Shown: positions 26,465 through 36,687 of the stretch, one piece after another
Layout of the letters: every line of letters starts with the position of its first letter
Numbering within the stretch: the stretch's first letter is position 1
Assembly (NCBI GenBank): GCA_029778565.1
Contig: JAKOQC010000379.1
Location: 1-52,704 of the forward strand
Direction: 5' to 3'
Origin: a bacterium
Lineage (GTDB): Bacteria > Patescibacteriota > Saccharimonadia > CAILAD01 > BJGX01
DNA: 52,704 nt
Notes under the pieces: model-generated
What the model saw: the letters and a program-made list of their open reading frames with translations, nothing else
What the model was told of the DNA's origin: nothing
The model's database searches: none
Made by a program: the position numbers and the translations under genes

Positions 26465-28005
26465 AAGCTAGTAGCCATGCGAATAAGTTGATCTTGACTG
26501 AGATTGGTATTATCACCCTCTATTCGGTACCAGGTACCATTGTTCACCCAGCTAGCTTGATTCCCGTAGACATAGATGGTTAACCCGGCTGCTTGTAGTG
26601 AGAGGTATTTGTCAGACTTATTACTTACATAATTTTCTGCCAATGCCTGACTATCCCAATCGGTCTTACTCTGATTGACAGTAGCAGAAGCCCTACCATC
26701 AGCTGAGCTTATCTGGTAAGAGATAGTACCGGGGCTAGAACTGATATTATTAGAAACTTGCCAGCCACTTGGTAAATAACCTGGAATGCTTGCATTAATA
26801 CCGGCTTTAGAACTGGCCACCTTTAAGGCTAAGTTGGGGTAGTTTACTTGCCATACATAAGCTCCTAACAACAGTAACCCGGCCATGGTTAGTGTTACGG
26901 TAGCGGCTTTGGCGCCCTTTTTGCCAAGAGAAGATTTCTTTTTTGGGGGCAGTAATGGCTCATCTGGCAACGAAGGCGTACTTGTGAGTGTAGGTTCTGG
27001 TTGTAAATTTGATTCAGGCTGAACAACACCAGGCGTAACAGTTGAAACCGATGCACTCGCGGAATTGATTGCATCCGGATTTAGTAGGGGCTGGGGTTTT
27101 GGTTGTTGTGTCGCCGCTGGTTGTGTTGTGGCTATCGGCTGAACTGAAGCTGCGACAGGTGCAGGAATAGCACTAGCGGCAGATGTTTGTGCAGCCACTG
27201 GTCGGATGGTATCCATCGGCACAACAACTGGTGCAGGGGCTGGTTTAGTATTTAAGTCTTTTACTGCTGCCGGGCGTTCATTACCTGAGTTGGCTAATTG
27301 ATTAAATTGATCATCAGAAAATACTTCTTCATCTTTACTGTCTAATGAGGCTATCTCATTACCTGGTGAATTCAGACCTGGCGCAACTGAGGATGGTGCA
27401 TTAGTTATTACTGTATCAACCGAATTACTATTTGGTGGTGTTACGCTTGAATTTGGTTGAGGTGTAGGTTGATTATTCTGCGCAACCGGACGAAGATCGG
27501 TAATATTAGTTGATGGCGTGAATTTATTAATAGATGAAGGCGGCGTAGTCATTGATGGTGCCTGCGGAGCGGGTTGCTGTTCTGCCGTAGGCGCTATATT
27601 ATCTGTTGATGGACTAGCGGTGGGGGTTTCGATAATCCATGAACTTGCAGACTGATTCTCATCTGCCGATTGAGTAGATGTGGGAGTATCTGTGGTAGAT
27701 ACCTGATTAGTAGGTTCGACTGGTTTTCCTGAAAGAGTTGCGGTTAAACTATTTACAATATCGTCTCCATCGTTGGTTGAGGTAGTGCCAGTGCCTGTAT
27801 TTGTGGTTGCTACATCTGTGCTTGGTGCCATACCTATACTTGGTGAGTAACTGTGGATTGAAGGATTTGGTGTAGTACCACCATCTATCACTTCATTACC
27901 TACTGCTGAAGCAGTAGCTGTACCACAATTAGCACAAAACGTTTTACCGGCTATGCTAATTTGCTCGCTAGAGCTACAATTTTGACAATTATCTGTACTA
28001 TTCAT
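26461..28005 (-). CDS. Zinc-ribbon protein with long low-complexity linker, TM helix and C-terminal domain
   Basis: CQNCSSSEQISIAGKTFCANCG zinc ribbon; Pro/Thr/Gln-rich ~300 aa; TM GAKAATVTLTMAGLLLLGAYVWQV. Confidence 0.8.
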   Translation of the reverse strand: MNSTDNCQNCSSSEQISIAGKTFCANCGTATASAVGNEVIDGGTTPNPSIHSYSPSIGMAPSTDVATTNTGTGTTSTNDGDDIVNSLTATLSGKPVEPTNQVSTTDTPTSTQSADENQSASSWIIETPTASPSTDNIAPTAEQQPAPQAPSMTTPPSSINKFTPSTNITDLRPVAQNNQPTPQPNSSVTPPNSNSVDTVITNAPSSVAPGLNSPGNEIASLDSKDEEVFSDDQFNQLANSGNERPAAVKDLNTKPAPAPVVVPMDTIRPVAAQTSAASAIPAPVAASVQPIATTQPAATQQPKPQPLLNPDAINSASASVSTVTPGVVQPESNLQPEPTLTSTPSLPDEPLLPPKKKSSLGKKGAKAATVTLTMAGLLLLGAYVWQVNYPNLALKVASSKAGINASIPGYLPSGWQVSNNISSSPGTISYQISSADGRASATVNQSKTDWDSQALAENYVSNKSDKYLSLQAAGLTIYVYGNQASWVNNGTWYRIEGDNTNLSQDQLIRMATSL

Positions 28006-28098
28006 TCTTGCTTCTTGCCCTATTCGTTTATAGAATTACAAACTTTACCGTAAGCGGTTATCGTTATTGTAGCAAATATTACTTATGTTTAACAGTTT

Positions 28099-28937
28099 TT
28101 ACTGCTGTTTTGACTGTTTTTTTACTAACCAAACAAATTTAGGAATAGATGACTGTCTGCCTATACGTTTTGGTTGGCGCAAAAGCCGCCACAACCATTC
28201 TGTTCCGCTCTTTTGCATCCATAATGGAGCTCGTTTTATTGGTCCACCCATTTCGCTATAATCAAATGTTCCACCCTCGCCAATCATTACTTTCGCGAGC
28301 TTGTTTTCTCGATTTCTAAACATAAATCGCTCTTGTCGCGGAAATCCCATAGCAACAAATAATACATCGAGTTTTGCTTCGATAATTTCTTTTACTACAT
28401 CACCTTCTTTGTGCTGAGCGACTTCTTCTGGTTCAAAAAATCCTTTCCATGTTTTTACGAATGCTAATTTGGGAAATCTCTTAATTACAGCATTATGTAT
28501 TTCTTCTGGTGAATTAAGACCACCAATAATGCCGATGCGCCATTTATTTTTTTCGGCTAAGGTTAGTAAAGCTTTGGTTTGGGTTACACCAGCCATTTTT
28601 TCTGGTAACACTTGGTTACGCCACTCAGTGTTTTGCAACCAACGCAGACCACTGCGTGGTACTTTTAATGTTTTTTTGGCGGGTTGGCCATATAAAAAAC
28701 TGGCTGCCCACTGCAATGAAACACCATCGGCAATGCACAGATCGGCAGCATTTAGAATATTCTTTATCTCTGGGTTATTTTGAGCAGCGGTAAGAAACTC
28801 GACATAAGGTTTGACTACGATTTTTGAGCGATTTTTGAGTGGTGTATTTACAAACTGCGCAATAGTATTGTTTGCTTCTGTAATGGTGAGCTTATCAACT
28901 TCTACGCCCAGTATGTCTATAGTGTTATTTCTTGTCA
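28099..28937 (-). CDS. WecG/TagA/CpsF-family glycosyltransferase
   Basis: ADGVSLQWAASFLYGQPAKKTLKVPRSGL, VLFVAMGFPRQERFM, GGTFDYSEMGGPIKRAPLWMQKSGTEWLWRLLRQPKR; start re-assigned to MTRNNTIDILG. Confidence 0.92.
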
Positions 28938-30055
28938 TGATACTGATTATATAATTTTGTAATCTTACTAGGAAATTCCTTTGTAAAACTTTCGGTAGAA
29001 AATTGCTTAGCAGCTGCATGTAATGTCTGCTGAGAGAAAGAAGTATTCGCAAATCTAGTAAGAGCAGACTTTAGCGATTTCGTACTGGGGGTATCAAAAA
29101 AAATACCAGTCTTGTTTTCTTGAATAGTCTCTAATAAGCCACCTGCTTTTAAAGCGATTACTGGAGTGCCGGTAGATAGAGCCTCCACTGGTGCAATACC
29201 AAAATCTTCAATGCTCGGAAATATAAACGCCCTCGCGCCCTGTAATAGTTTAATTTTACGTTCTTCACTTACTCTGCCAACAAATTCAATATTGCTACTG
29301 TTAGTAGCTATTGATTCTAAGCGAGATCTGTCGGGTCCATCCCCTGCAATAATTAATTTCTGACCAGTCTCCATAAACGTACGAATAACAAGCTCGATGT
29401 TTTTATATTGCGAAAGAGTTGAGACACACAAAAAGTATTCTCTGGAGATGGTTTTTTCTGGTAGTGAGTAAATCTTAACTGGTGGATAAACCAATTCGCT
29501 TTCGCGATGATAGTATTTTATAATTCGGCTGCCAATGTAGTGACTTATAGCAATAAAATTATCAACATTTTTTGACTGGTAAAAATCCCAGAGACGCAAT
29601 TTAGAGACTCTACGCGTAATAATAAAGCGGCTAACAGCACCTAGTTTGAAAGGACCAAGCTTTTGTGTATCGAGGTATTTGGGCCAGCTATCCCAGATCA
29701 TCCTGGCTGGACTATAACAATAACTAATATGGCACGTCTTCTCTGGGACAGTAATGTTTTTTACCCATGCGCTCGAAACTGAGATAACTAAGTCGTACCC
29801 AGTAAAGTCCAATGTATTTACCGCCTTTTGAATATGAGACAGTAACAGATAGGGGCGTTTTTTAATAAATTTTGGAAACTTATTGAGAGAACTTGTAAAA
29901 ATGGTACGATTACCAAGATATTGGGAAAATAATTGTTTATTGTAAACCAAACAATATATATCAGCATCAGGGTAAAGTTTAGCAATTTCAAAAAACGTTG
30001 TTTCGCCACCTCCAACTTTTACATTCAACCAGTCGTATACTAAGGCGACTTTCAT
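28925..30055 (-). CDS. GT4-type glycosyltransferase
   Basis: FLCVSTLSQYKNIELVIRTF, FIFPSIEDFGIAPVEALSTGTPVIALKAGG. Confidence 0.92.
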   Translation of the reverse strand: MKVALVYDWLNVKVGGGETTFFEIAKLYPDADIYCLVYNKQLFSQYLGNRTIFTSSLNKFPKFIKKRPYLLLSHIQKAVNTLDFTGYDLVISVSSAWVKNITVPEKTCHISYCYSPARMIWDSWPKYLDTQKLGPFKLGAVSRFIITRRVSKLRLWDFYQSKNVDNFIAISHYIGSRIIKYYHRESELVYPPVKIYSLPEKTISREYFLCVSTLSQYKNIELVIRTFMETGQKLIIAGDGPDRSRLESIATNSSNIEFVGRVSEERKIKLLQGARAFIFPSIEDFGIAPVEALSTGTPVIALKAGGLLETIQENKTGIFFDTPSTKSLKSALTRFANTSFSQQTLHAAAKQFSTESFTKEFPSKITKLYNQYHDKK

Positions 30056-31341
30056 TTATCTCTCCCCTTTATTATTCCCAGCAAACTAAATCCGATTATT
30101 GATAATGTAGAATCTGCTGGAGCATGAAGAAACATTGAGGCAACACCAACTGCGATGAGTATTGCTAGTCCAGCTGATGGCCATATAGGTTCTATACCCT
30201 TGCGGCTTCTCATTTGATAATATTCTCGTCCCAGCAAAGTAAAGTAAGCCAGATAAAGCAACAAACCAAGTATTCCGGTTTCTATGGCGAGTTGAAGATA
30301 CCAATTTTCGGTAATCAGTGGCTTGGCACTATAAAAACTGGCAGGTCCAGCCGAACCAAGTCCATAACCAAATGGCTGTTGTGTTATGGTCGCAACTCCT
30401 CTGCGTTGTGACTCAACTCTCTGCTTATCAGACCCGCTCAGTAGTCCCGTATCACAGCTACCATGAATTAATGGTTTGGGTAATGCATTCACAAACGTAC
30501 ATTGATTTGGTGAGAGAAGTAAAAATAGTAGCCCTGCTAGCACTACAGCAAGACTAGCAAAAGTGGCCAGTCGTAGCTTAGATGGCAACCGGAGTGCTAT
30601 CAATACGGCAATACCAAAGATTAAACCAATCAGTGCACTTCGAGAATATGTTACATAAACACCCAAAGAAAATAGTGTTGCCAAGCATAGATATGTCCAT
30701 TTTTTTTCAAAAATGAAATATCCAAAAGCTATAAGAGCCGGAATAAGCAAGTATGTTCCTAGCTGGTTAGGACCACCAAGGGTGGCAAATGCCCGTACGG
30801 TTGTGGCAGCGGATTCGATATATTGTCCAGCCAAAATAGTGCCACTTGCTCCTTCTGGACCATAGCCAATTCTTAATAGCAAACTAGGATGAAATACATA
30901 GGGCTGTATAATTGCTAAAACCGTAACAATCGCGGCTGGAATAAAGAGTAAATATCTTAGTTTTTTATTATCGAACCCGCTAGAAAATATCTGTGCAATT
31001 GCAAATAACAGCAACGGAAATATATTTGTTTTAAGCCCTACTAAAAAAGCACCTTGGTGAGTGAGGTTTGCAATACTAATCAGCAAACTAAGTCCAACAA
31101 TTCCAAGAGCTAAAGTATTGATGGCATCAAATTTATATAATGATTTATTTTTAAACCAATAGACTAGTGCAGAAATCGACAGTAATACTATTATTATTTC
31201 TTTCCAGGCAGAAATAAGTGTTTTGTGTCCAATAAAATGTGCACTTACGGTAACAAAAAATGCATGAAAGGGCATTAATACAAACAAAGCAGATAATAAT
31301 ATCGTGCTCCACCATGCTATTCGAGAGTATGTGCTAGTCAT
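30052..31341 (-). CDS. O-antigen ligase/polymerase-like multi-TM protein
   Basis: Many TM helices with YVTYSRSALIGLIFGI and TENWYLQLAIETGILGLLLYLAYF typical of the Wzy/WaaL superfamily. Confidence 0.82.
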   Translation of the reverse strand: MTSTYSRIAWWSTILLSALFVLMPFHAFFVTVSAHFIGHKTLISAWKEIIIVLLSISALVYWFKNKSLYKFDAINTLALGIVGLSLLISIANLTHQGAFLVGLKTNIFPLLLFAIAQIFSSGFDNKKLRYLLFIPAAIVTVLAIIQPYVFHPSLLLRIGYGPEGASGTILAGQYIESAATTVRAFATLGGPNQLGTYLLIPALIAFGYFIFEKKWTYLCLATLFSLGVYVTYSRSALIGLIFGIAVLIALRLPSKLRLATFASLAVVLAGLLFLLLSPNQCTFVNALPKPLIHGSCDTGLLSGSDKQRVESQRRGVATITQQPFGYGLGSAGPASFYSAKPLITENWYLQLAIETGILGLLLYLAYFTLLGREYYQMRSRKGIEPIWPSAGLAILIAVGVASMFLHAPADSTLSIIGFSLLGIIKGRDK

Positions 31342-31344
31342 ATG

Positions 31345-32352
31345 TTATCTATTACTTATTACTGAGCGCATATAGTCATCAAGATTTTCTAGGGCTATTC
31401 CTGTACCTTTTGCAACACATAGTAGTGGTTCTTCGGCAACATACGTTGGTACGCCGGTTACTTTTGTCATAAGTTTGTCGATATTTCTTAATAAACTACC
31501 ACCGCCGGTCATAATCATTCCCCGATCAATAATGTCTGATGACAGTTCTGGCGGGGTTTGTTCTAACACTGCCTTTACCGCCAAAATAATATCATCTAGC
31601 CTATCAGAAATAGCAGCGGTTATATCGGTAGAATTTAGCTCTATAGTCTTTGGTAGACCAGCCACCACATCTCGTCCTCTTACCTTCATTTTCATTGGCT
31701 TATCGAGAGGTAAAGCCGAACCAATTTCTTTTTTTATATCTTCTGCGGTTTGAGCACCAACAACTAGACCATATTTTTTGCGGATAAAGTCTGCAATAGC
31801 ACTATCAATTTTTGCACCAGCTACCCGAACACTATGTTCGGCAACGATACCACCAAGGCTTATAATAGCCACTTCGGTAGTTCCCTCACCAATATCGACA
31901 ATCAAATTACCCGCTGGAGCAGCAATAGGAACATTAGCCCCAATAGCAGCTGCGACGGGTGCTCGAATAATGTATACACGCCTAGCACCAGCACTCATAG
32001 CCGCATCAATAACCGCTCGTCGCTCAGTTGATGTTATTCCTGTTGGCACGCTTATCATTAATTCTGGTCTGGTAATACGAACTCGACCAGCAATCTTACC
32101 AATAAGATATTTTAATAAGGCTTGAGTTATCCGATAATCAGCAATCACTCCATCTTTAAATGGACGGCTGGCAGTAATAATATCGGGCGTTCGGCCAAGC
32201 ATTTCTTTTGCCTCATTACCGACAGCAACTATTCTATTATCATCAACACTAACTGCGACAACTGATGGTTCGTTTGCAACAATACCTTTCTTTGGGAGGT
32301 ATACTAAAGTATTGGCTGTGCCCAAATCTATAGCGAGACGTTTTTTTAACAT
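31345..32352 (-). CDS. mreB: Rod shape-determining actin homologue MreB
   Basis: KRLAIDLGTANTLVYLPKKGIVANEPSVVAV; IVDIGEGTTEVAIISLGGIV; start re-assigned to MLKKRLAID, 7 nt after TACAAT. Confidence 0.96.
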   Translation of the reverse strand: MLKKRLAIDLGTANTLVYLPKKGIVANEPSVVAVSVDDNRIVAVGNEAKEMLGRTPDIITASRPFKDGVIADYRITQALLKYLIGKIAGRVRITRPELMISVPTGITSTERRAVIDAAMSAGARRVYIIRAPVAAAIGANVPIAAPAGNLIVDIGEGTTEVAIISLGGIVAEHSVRVAGAKIDSAIADFIRKKYGLVVGAQTAEDIKKEIGSALPLDKPMKMKVRGRDVVAGLPKTIELNSTDITAAISDRLDDIILAVKAVLEQTPPELSSDIIDRGMIMTGGGSLLRNIDKLMTKVTGVPTYVAEEPLLCVAKGTGIALENLDDYMRSVISNR

Positions 32353-32441
32353 AGACTCTATTGTAGCTAATAATACACTAAATTTACAGACAGCCACTTA
32401 ACGGTTTTTGCTATGTATTGTATAATCATTACTGATTCACT

Positions 32442-33806
32442 ATGAAAAAATCTCGCAAACCCCTTCAGTGGTTAATGTACACTATCGCGATTGGTGTGCT
32501 CGTTTTTGGCACAATTGGTTTGGTGTATTTTGCGCAAGGCTATAGCTATGACTTTAAAAGTGGTCAAATCCGCAATAGTGGACTAGTCTTAATTGATTCT
32601 CATCCAAATGGTGCCTCTATTGCTCTCAATGGTAAATCTATTCCTGATAGAACCCCCTATCGATATGATAGTGCACCTGGGGGTGATATTACTGTTGATT
32701 TACAAAAACAGGGATACAGAGATTGGAAGACCAAGCAAAAAGTTGTTCCGGGAGAGGTTACATTTATTGAATATCCTCTTTTACTACCCAACACATTGCC
32801 TCGACAACAAATAAATGAGCCCATTACTTTATCTGGTATGAGCAGTAATTATGAACACAAAAAAGCTGTGAGTGTGAGTGGTCAAAAGGATCTTTATCTT
32901 GTTTTAGATAATGGTAATGTCACCCGTATTTATTCAGCCGGTGTAAATACTATTACTTCAGCAAAAATTGCACCAGATGGTAATCGGGCATTAATTCAGC
33001 AAACCAACACTGACAACTCGATAAATCAAATTCTCGTCAGTACAACAGGTGGTCAGGCGATAAATTTAACAGCTCAGTACGGCTTTGTGTTTTCTAATTT
33101 AGAGTTTAGCCCACAAAATTCAGCAGACTTGTTTTGGCTCAACAATGGCTTGTTACGCAAAATTGACACCAATAACAGGAATATTAGCTCGGCTTTGCTA
33201 AGTAATGTTATAAGTTATTCACTTAGTCGAGATAGAATTATTGCTACTTTGCCTGGGTCTATTCCAGAATTAACCAATATGATAGTTAGTACAAATTTAT
33301 CTGGTAACGATCGGTATGATGTTGCTGCTATACCAGCTGACAAACTTGGATATAGTGGGATAATTATCCATTCACGTTTTCATACATATTTGACGGTACT
33401 CGCGAATTCAGAGCCAAAGAATCTTTACTATATATACGAACCTTTTAGCCGCAACGCCTTGCCGTTTAAAATTGCAACGGGGGTAAAATTATTCACATCA
33501 AGTCCAAATCAAAAATTCTTAACCTACATAGATGCAAACAATATTTATTCTATAGATCTAGAAACTACTCGTGAATATCGTCATTCGCTCGAAACCAAAC
33601 AAATTACCACTCTTAATTGGTATGACGATTATCATCTTATCTTGCACACAGCTAGTGAGAGCTCGATAATTGATTTTGATGGATACAATCAACACAGTAT
33701 TATGACAAACACATCACCTGACTTTCTCTTGCCTGGTGATAGTAAGTCGGTGTTGTATATCGCACCTTCTAATATAGTAGAAAAAGTTTTCTTAGAAACA
33801 AAATAG
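32442..33806 (+). CDS. PEGA-domain membrane-anchored protein
   Basis: N-terminal TM, then SGLVLIDSHPNGASIALNGKSIPDRTPYRYDSAPGGDITVDLQKQGYRDW (PEGA). Confidence 0.85.
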   Translation: MKKSRKPLQWLMYTIAIGVLVFGTIGLVYFAQGYSYDFKSGQIRNSGLVLIDSHPNGASIALNGKSIPDRTPYRYDSAPGGDITVDLQKQGYRDWKTKQKVVPGEVTFIEYPLLLPNTLPRQQINEPITLSGMSSNYEHKKAVSVSGQKDLYLVLDNGNVTRIYSAGVNTITSAKIAPDGNRALIQQTNTDNSINQILVSTTGGQAINLTAQYGFVFSNLEFSPQNSADLFWLNNGLLRKIDTNNRNISSALLSNVISYSLSRDRIIATLPGSIPELTNMIVSTNLSGNDRYDVAAIPADKLGYSGIIIHSRFHTYLTVLANSEPKNLYYIYEPFSRNALPFKIATGVKLFTSSPNQKFLTYIDANNIYSIDLETTREYRHSLETKQITTLNWYDDYHLILHTASESSIIDFDGYNQHSIMTNTSPDFLLPGDSKSVLYIAPSNIVEKVFLETK

Positions 33807-33814
33807 CTATTAGG

Positions 33815-34951
33815 TCAGCTAACTTCTGGTAAGTGGTTAGGTTGTGTAGTGTTGGGCTGTGTGGTGGGAGTATCGCTACTATTATTACTGGAACCACCAA
33901 AGAAGCGCGAAAAGAACCCGGCTACAGAACTTTGAATTTGTGTAAATATAGAGGGTGATGCACTGGGTAGTACCCCAGACTGAGTTGCAGCAACAGTATT
34001 CTGTGTGGTCTGCTGGGTTGTCTCAGCCTGCTCAGTACTCGGTGCACTTGGTGCAGGTTCAATCTGGTCTGCGCTTACCACAAAGCGACGCCAACTCGTA
34101 CCTGGAGGTGTACAGGTAATGAGTGTTGAAGTGGGTGTGCTTGTTTGAGTAAGAACACTAAGATCTGTCGGCGCTACTACCTTTGTATTTGTAACTTTGT
34201 ACACATATTTATGTGATTGATAATGAATCTCATATGTGTCACCAGGAACGAGTTTCTCAAGCAGTACAAATACAAACTTATAATTCCCCGGCTCCCACCA
34301 ATCATTGCTAGAATGCCCAAAAAAGACTGCGTTACCATTTTCACCTGGGTTAGCTGTACCGGCATAATGAACAACACCATTTTGTAATGCTTTTAACATT
34401 TCAGCCTCAGAAAGAGAATTAATAAATATCAAAGGTGCACGTACGCCAATTTTTGGAATAATTAAAACATCTTCTGGACCGACTACCTCAGCAGGAGCCG
34501 TGGTTGTTGTACTGGTTTTTTGTACGGTGGTAGTAGGAGTGGTCTGAGTTTGTGTAGAGGTTGTTTTGGGAGTAAAAAGAAAGAGTATTTGACTGTAAAT
34601 AACTTGAAAATTAAAGACTATTAAAAACACAATAAAGCTAATTATGGCAAATCGTACTGTTCCATAATGTTTATGTTGGCGTATCTTTTTAAGCTTCTCG
34701 CGAGCTTTGCGCTTTTTTTCGGTCTCAACTGTCCCGGGGTGAACATTTGACTGCGGTAGTGTAGGTCGATGGACTGTTGGCTTATTTTCTATTGGCTGGG
34801 TTGGGGCACCTGCTTGTTCCTTTTGAGGAGTTGATTGGTTCTGTGGATTAACAAAAGGTTTTATACCTTGAAGAACCGGAGAGTTTTCGTGTGGTGGCTC
34901 TTGGTGCGGTACTGGATATTCATCTGGATGTTGTGGGTTGGGGTTAGGCAT
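33815..34951 (-). CDS. Sortase with long N-terminal Pro-rich cytoplasmic region
   Basis: IPKIGVRAPLIF, FGHSS, STLITCTPPGTSWRRFVVSADQ (His/Cys/Arg catalytic triad). Confidence 0.88.
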   Translation of the reverse strand: MPNPNPQHPDEYPVPHQEPPHENSPVLQGIKPFVNPQNQSTPQKEQAGAPTQPIENKPTVHRPTLPQSNVHPGTVETEKKRKAREKLKKIRQHKHYGTVRFAIISFIVFLIVFNFQVIYSQILFLFTPKTTSTQTQTTPTTTVQKTSTTTTAPAEVVGPEDVLIIPKIGVRAPLIFINSLSEAEMLKALQNGVVHYAGTANPGENGNAVFFGHSSNDWWEPGNYKFVFVLLEKLVPGDTYEIHYQSHKYVYKVTNTKVVAPTDLSVLTQTSTPTSTLITCTPPGTSWRRFVVSADQIEPAPSAPSTEQAETTQQTTQNTVAATQSGVLPSASPSIFTQIQSSVAGFFSRFFGGSSNNSSDTPTTQPNTTQPNHLPEVS

Positions 34952-35020
34952 TTCTATTTTTTGCTACTTTCTATTATAATACACTTTAGCTTTCGAGTAA
35001 TTTGTTTAAATGTACTTTAC

Positions 35021-35105
35021 GCCGCTGTGGTGGAACTGGTAGACACGCACGACTCAAAATCGTGTGTCGAAAGACATGTCGGTTCGAGTCCGACCAGCGG
35101 CACCA
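35021..35105 (+). tRNA. tRNA-Leu (anticodon CAA), CCA encoded
   Basis: Acceptor GCCGCTG/CAGCGGC, anticodon stem CACGA-CTCAAAA-TCGTG, long variable arm TGTCGAAAGACA, T-loop GGTTCGAGTCC, CCA at 35103-35105. Confidence 0.96.
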
Positions 35106-35143
35106 AAATATAGCTATAACAAGAATATGTTATAGCTATATTT
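35106..35143 (+). terminator. Terminator hairpin after tRNA-Leu
   Basis: AAATATAGCTATAAC/GTTATAGCTATATTT perfect 15-bp stem. Confidence 0.8.
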
Positions 35144-35157
35144 TATTAACTTACGTT

Positions 35158-36015
35158 TTACTGAGTGATGGTACTTTTTAGTCCAGATATAAAACCATTC
35201 TCACTAGCAAGACTTTTGCGCAGCAAATAACCAGCAGTGAGTATCCTTGCCATAATATCTTGATTGGTATTAGCGGTGTCACACAATAGACCGAGTAAGA
35301 GTGCAGTATACAAATAATCGAGAGTAAGATGGCCAGGATTATTAATATTTACAATAGCTGCTTTTGAGGTATCGCTATAGCTACAGGCAAGGATTTGATA
35401 GCTCTCTACACAGATAATGTGAGCCTGCAAATGTTTGGCAAGTTCTTTTAGTAAACCTATTTTATTATAGATACCAGCATTTGGTTTAAAAGATATGGGT
35501 ACGTGAAGATAGTTAGCTAATTCTATAAGACTTTTCGTCGAGCAAACATACAAATCCCCAGCTCTGCTTTTTACCAATTGAGGAGATGTTTTAAATAGAC
35601 CTATAGATTCGGAGGTAAAAACGACCGGTGCTTTTCTGCTAACAATACATTTTTCGAGAAAAATCTGTAGTCGTGAACCAATTTCGATATCCATACCGAC
35701 AACTGCATAACTACACTCACTAAGAGCTAGAATGGCCTCGTCTGAATTACTAAATGGATCAGATATCTTTCTACCAGCGTGTAAGTATACTTCTGCGGGT
35801 ACTCCTACTGTTTGCAATTCTGCCTCGGCTACAATGATCGTTTCGTGATTCATTGCTTGAATTATCTGATGGATATCGTTAATTTTTTTTAAGCGAGCAT
35901 GTTTGCCAGCTAGAAGCCCGATTTTTCTGGCTTGCAATCTACTAATTGGCCGTTCGAAAAGAATTTTCTGATAAAGACTCTCGTTTTCGTCTCGAATTAA
36001 GGTTACATCCTCCAT
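35158..36015 (-). CDS. Hypothetical protein, possibly degenerate NnrD (NAD(P)HX dehydratase)/ribokinase-fold
   Basis: Fold-level resemblance only: LSECSYAVVGMDIEIG, PVVFTSES, KELAKHLQAHIICVESYQILA, NNPGHLTLDYLYTALLLGLL...AGYLL. Confidence 0.4.
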   Translation of the reverse strand: MEDVTLIRDENESLYQKILFERPISRLQARKIGLLAGKHARLKKINDIHQIIQAMNHETIIVAEAELQTVGVPAEVYLHAGRKISDPFSNSDEAILALSECSYAVVGMDIEIGSRLQIFLEKCIVSRKAPVVFTSESIGLFKTSPQLVKSRAGDLYVCSTKSLIELANYLHVPISFKPNAGIYNKIGLLKELAKHLQAHIICVESYQILACSYSDTSKAAIVNINNPGHLTLDYLYTALLLGLLCDTANTNQDIMARILTAGYLLRKSLASENGFISGLKSTITQ

Positions 36016-36022
36016 GTTGCGC

Positions 36023-36403
36023 CTACCAGTACCTATTGAGGTCGCTTGGTAATACAGAAGATAACCTTTGCTTTAATTGCGGCTGAACAACAGCGAGTGC
36101 GTGCATTACGCTAGTAATTCTATTCTCTGCTTCTGTATTGTCAGTTAGGTCTAGTGTTTTTACAATTCTAGTAAGAAATATTTGCTCGTTAAACTGCTTG
36201 AGTTCTTTTTTTCGATGTAAGAAAAACTGGCGTTTGGGCTTTATCTGCAAGTAAATAGGTAGTGTAGAGTTGATGCGAAAGAATATGTCCTCATCGAGTG
36301 TTGCTGCCAAACTCGAAACAACCGCAGCTGCACTTCGCTGGGCTTCGTTATTATTTGCTAAGTTTGCTTCTTGTTTAACCAGTGCTAAAAAATGATCTGG
36401 CAT
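36023..36403 (-). CDS. DUF2267-like protein
   Basis: Two helical repeat halves FLALVKQEANL..AAAVVSSLAATLDEDIFFRINSTLP and FLTRIVKTLDL..ITSVMHALAVVQPQLKQRLSSVLPSDL. Confidence 0.55.
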   Translation of the reverse strand: MPDHFLALVKQEANLANNNEAQRSAAAVVSSLAATLDEDIFFRINSTLPIYLQIKPKRQFFLHRKKELKQFNEQIFLTRIVKTLDLTDNTEAENRITSVMHALAVVQPQLKQRLSSVLPSDLNRYW

Positions 36404-36456
36404 TACCTACCTCTGTTTTATCTGCCGATAATACCATAAAAAATTAGAAATGTCTA

Positions 36457-36687
36457 TTATTTTTTGTTATCGAATCTGGTCTGTATGGTGGTTATTGTAT
36501 TCTCAGCTTCAGTCAAATAATCTTGTAGCTCACGAGCAAGTTCACTCGCCTCTTTAAATTGCGCCAGCGCTTCTTCGACATTGCTGTCGGTTTCGAGTGA
36601 ATGGGTAATTTCTTCTAAACGATGCATTTTCTCGGCGAAATTGAAGTTATTATCTTTAGATTTTTTTGGTGATTTAGTTTGAGTCAT
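36457..36687 (-). CDS. xseB: Exodeoxyribonuclease VII small subunit
   Basis: NFAEKMHRLEEITHSLETDSNVEEALAQFKEASELA; overlaps xseA end. Confidence 0.9.
   Translation of the reverse strand: MTQTKSPKKSKDNNFNFAEKMHRLEEITHSLETDSNVEEALAQFKEASELARELQDYLTEAENTITTIQTRFDNKK

Noticed and set aside
27001-27900. Low-complexity stretch in the zinc-ribbon protein as a tandem DNA repeat
   Set aside because: The protein is compositionally biased, but no exact repeated DNA unit was evident.
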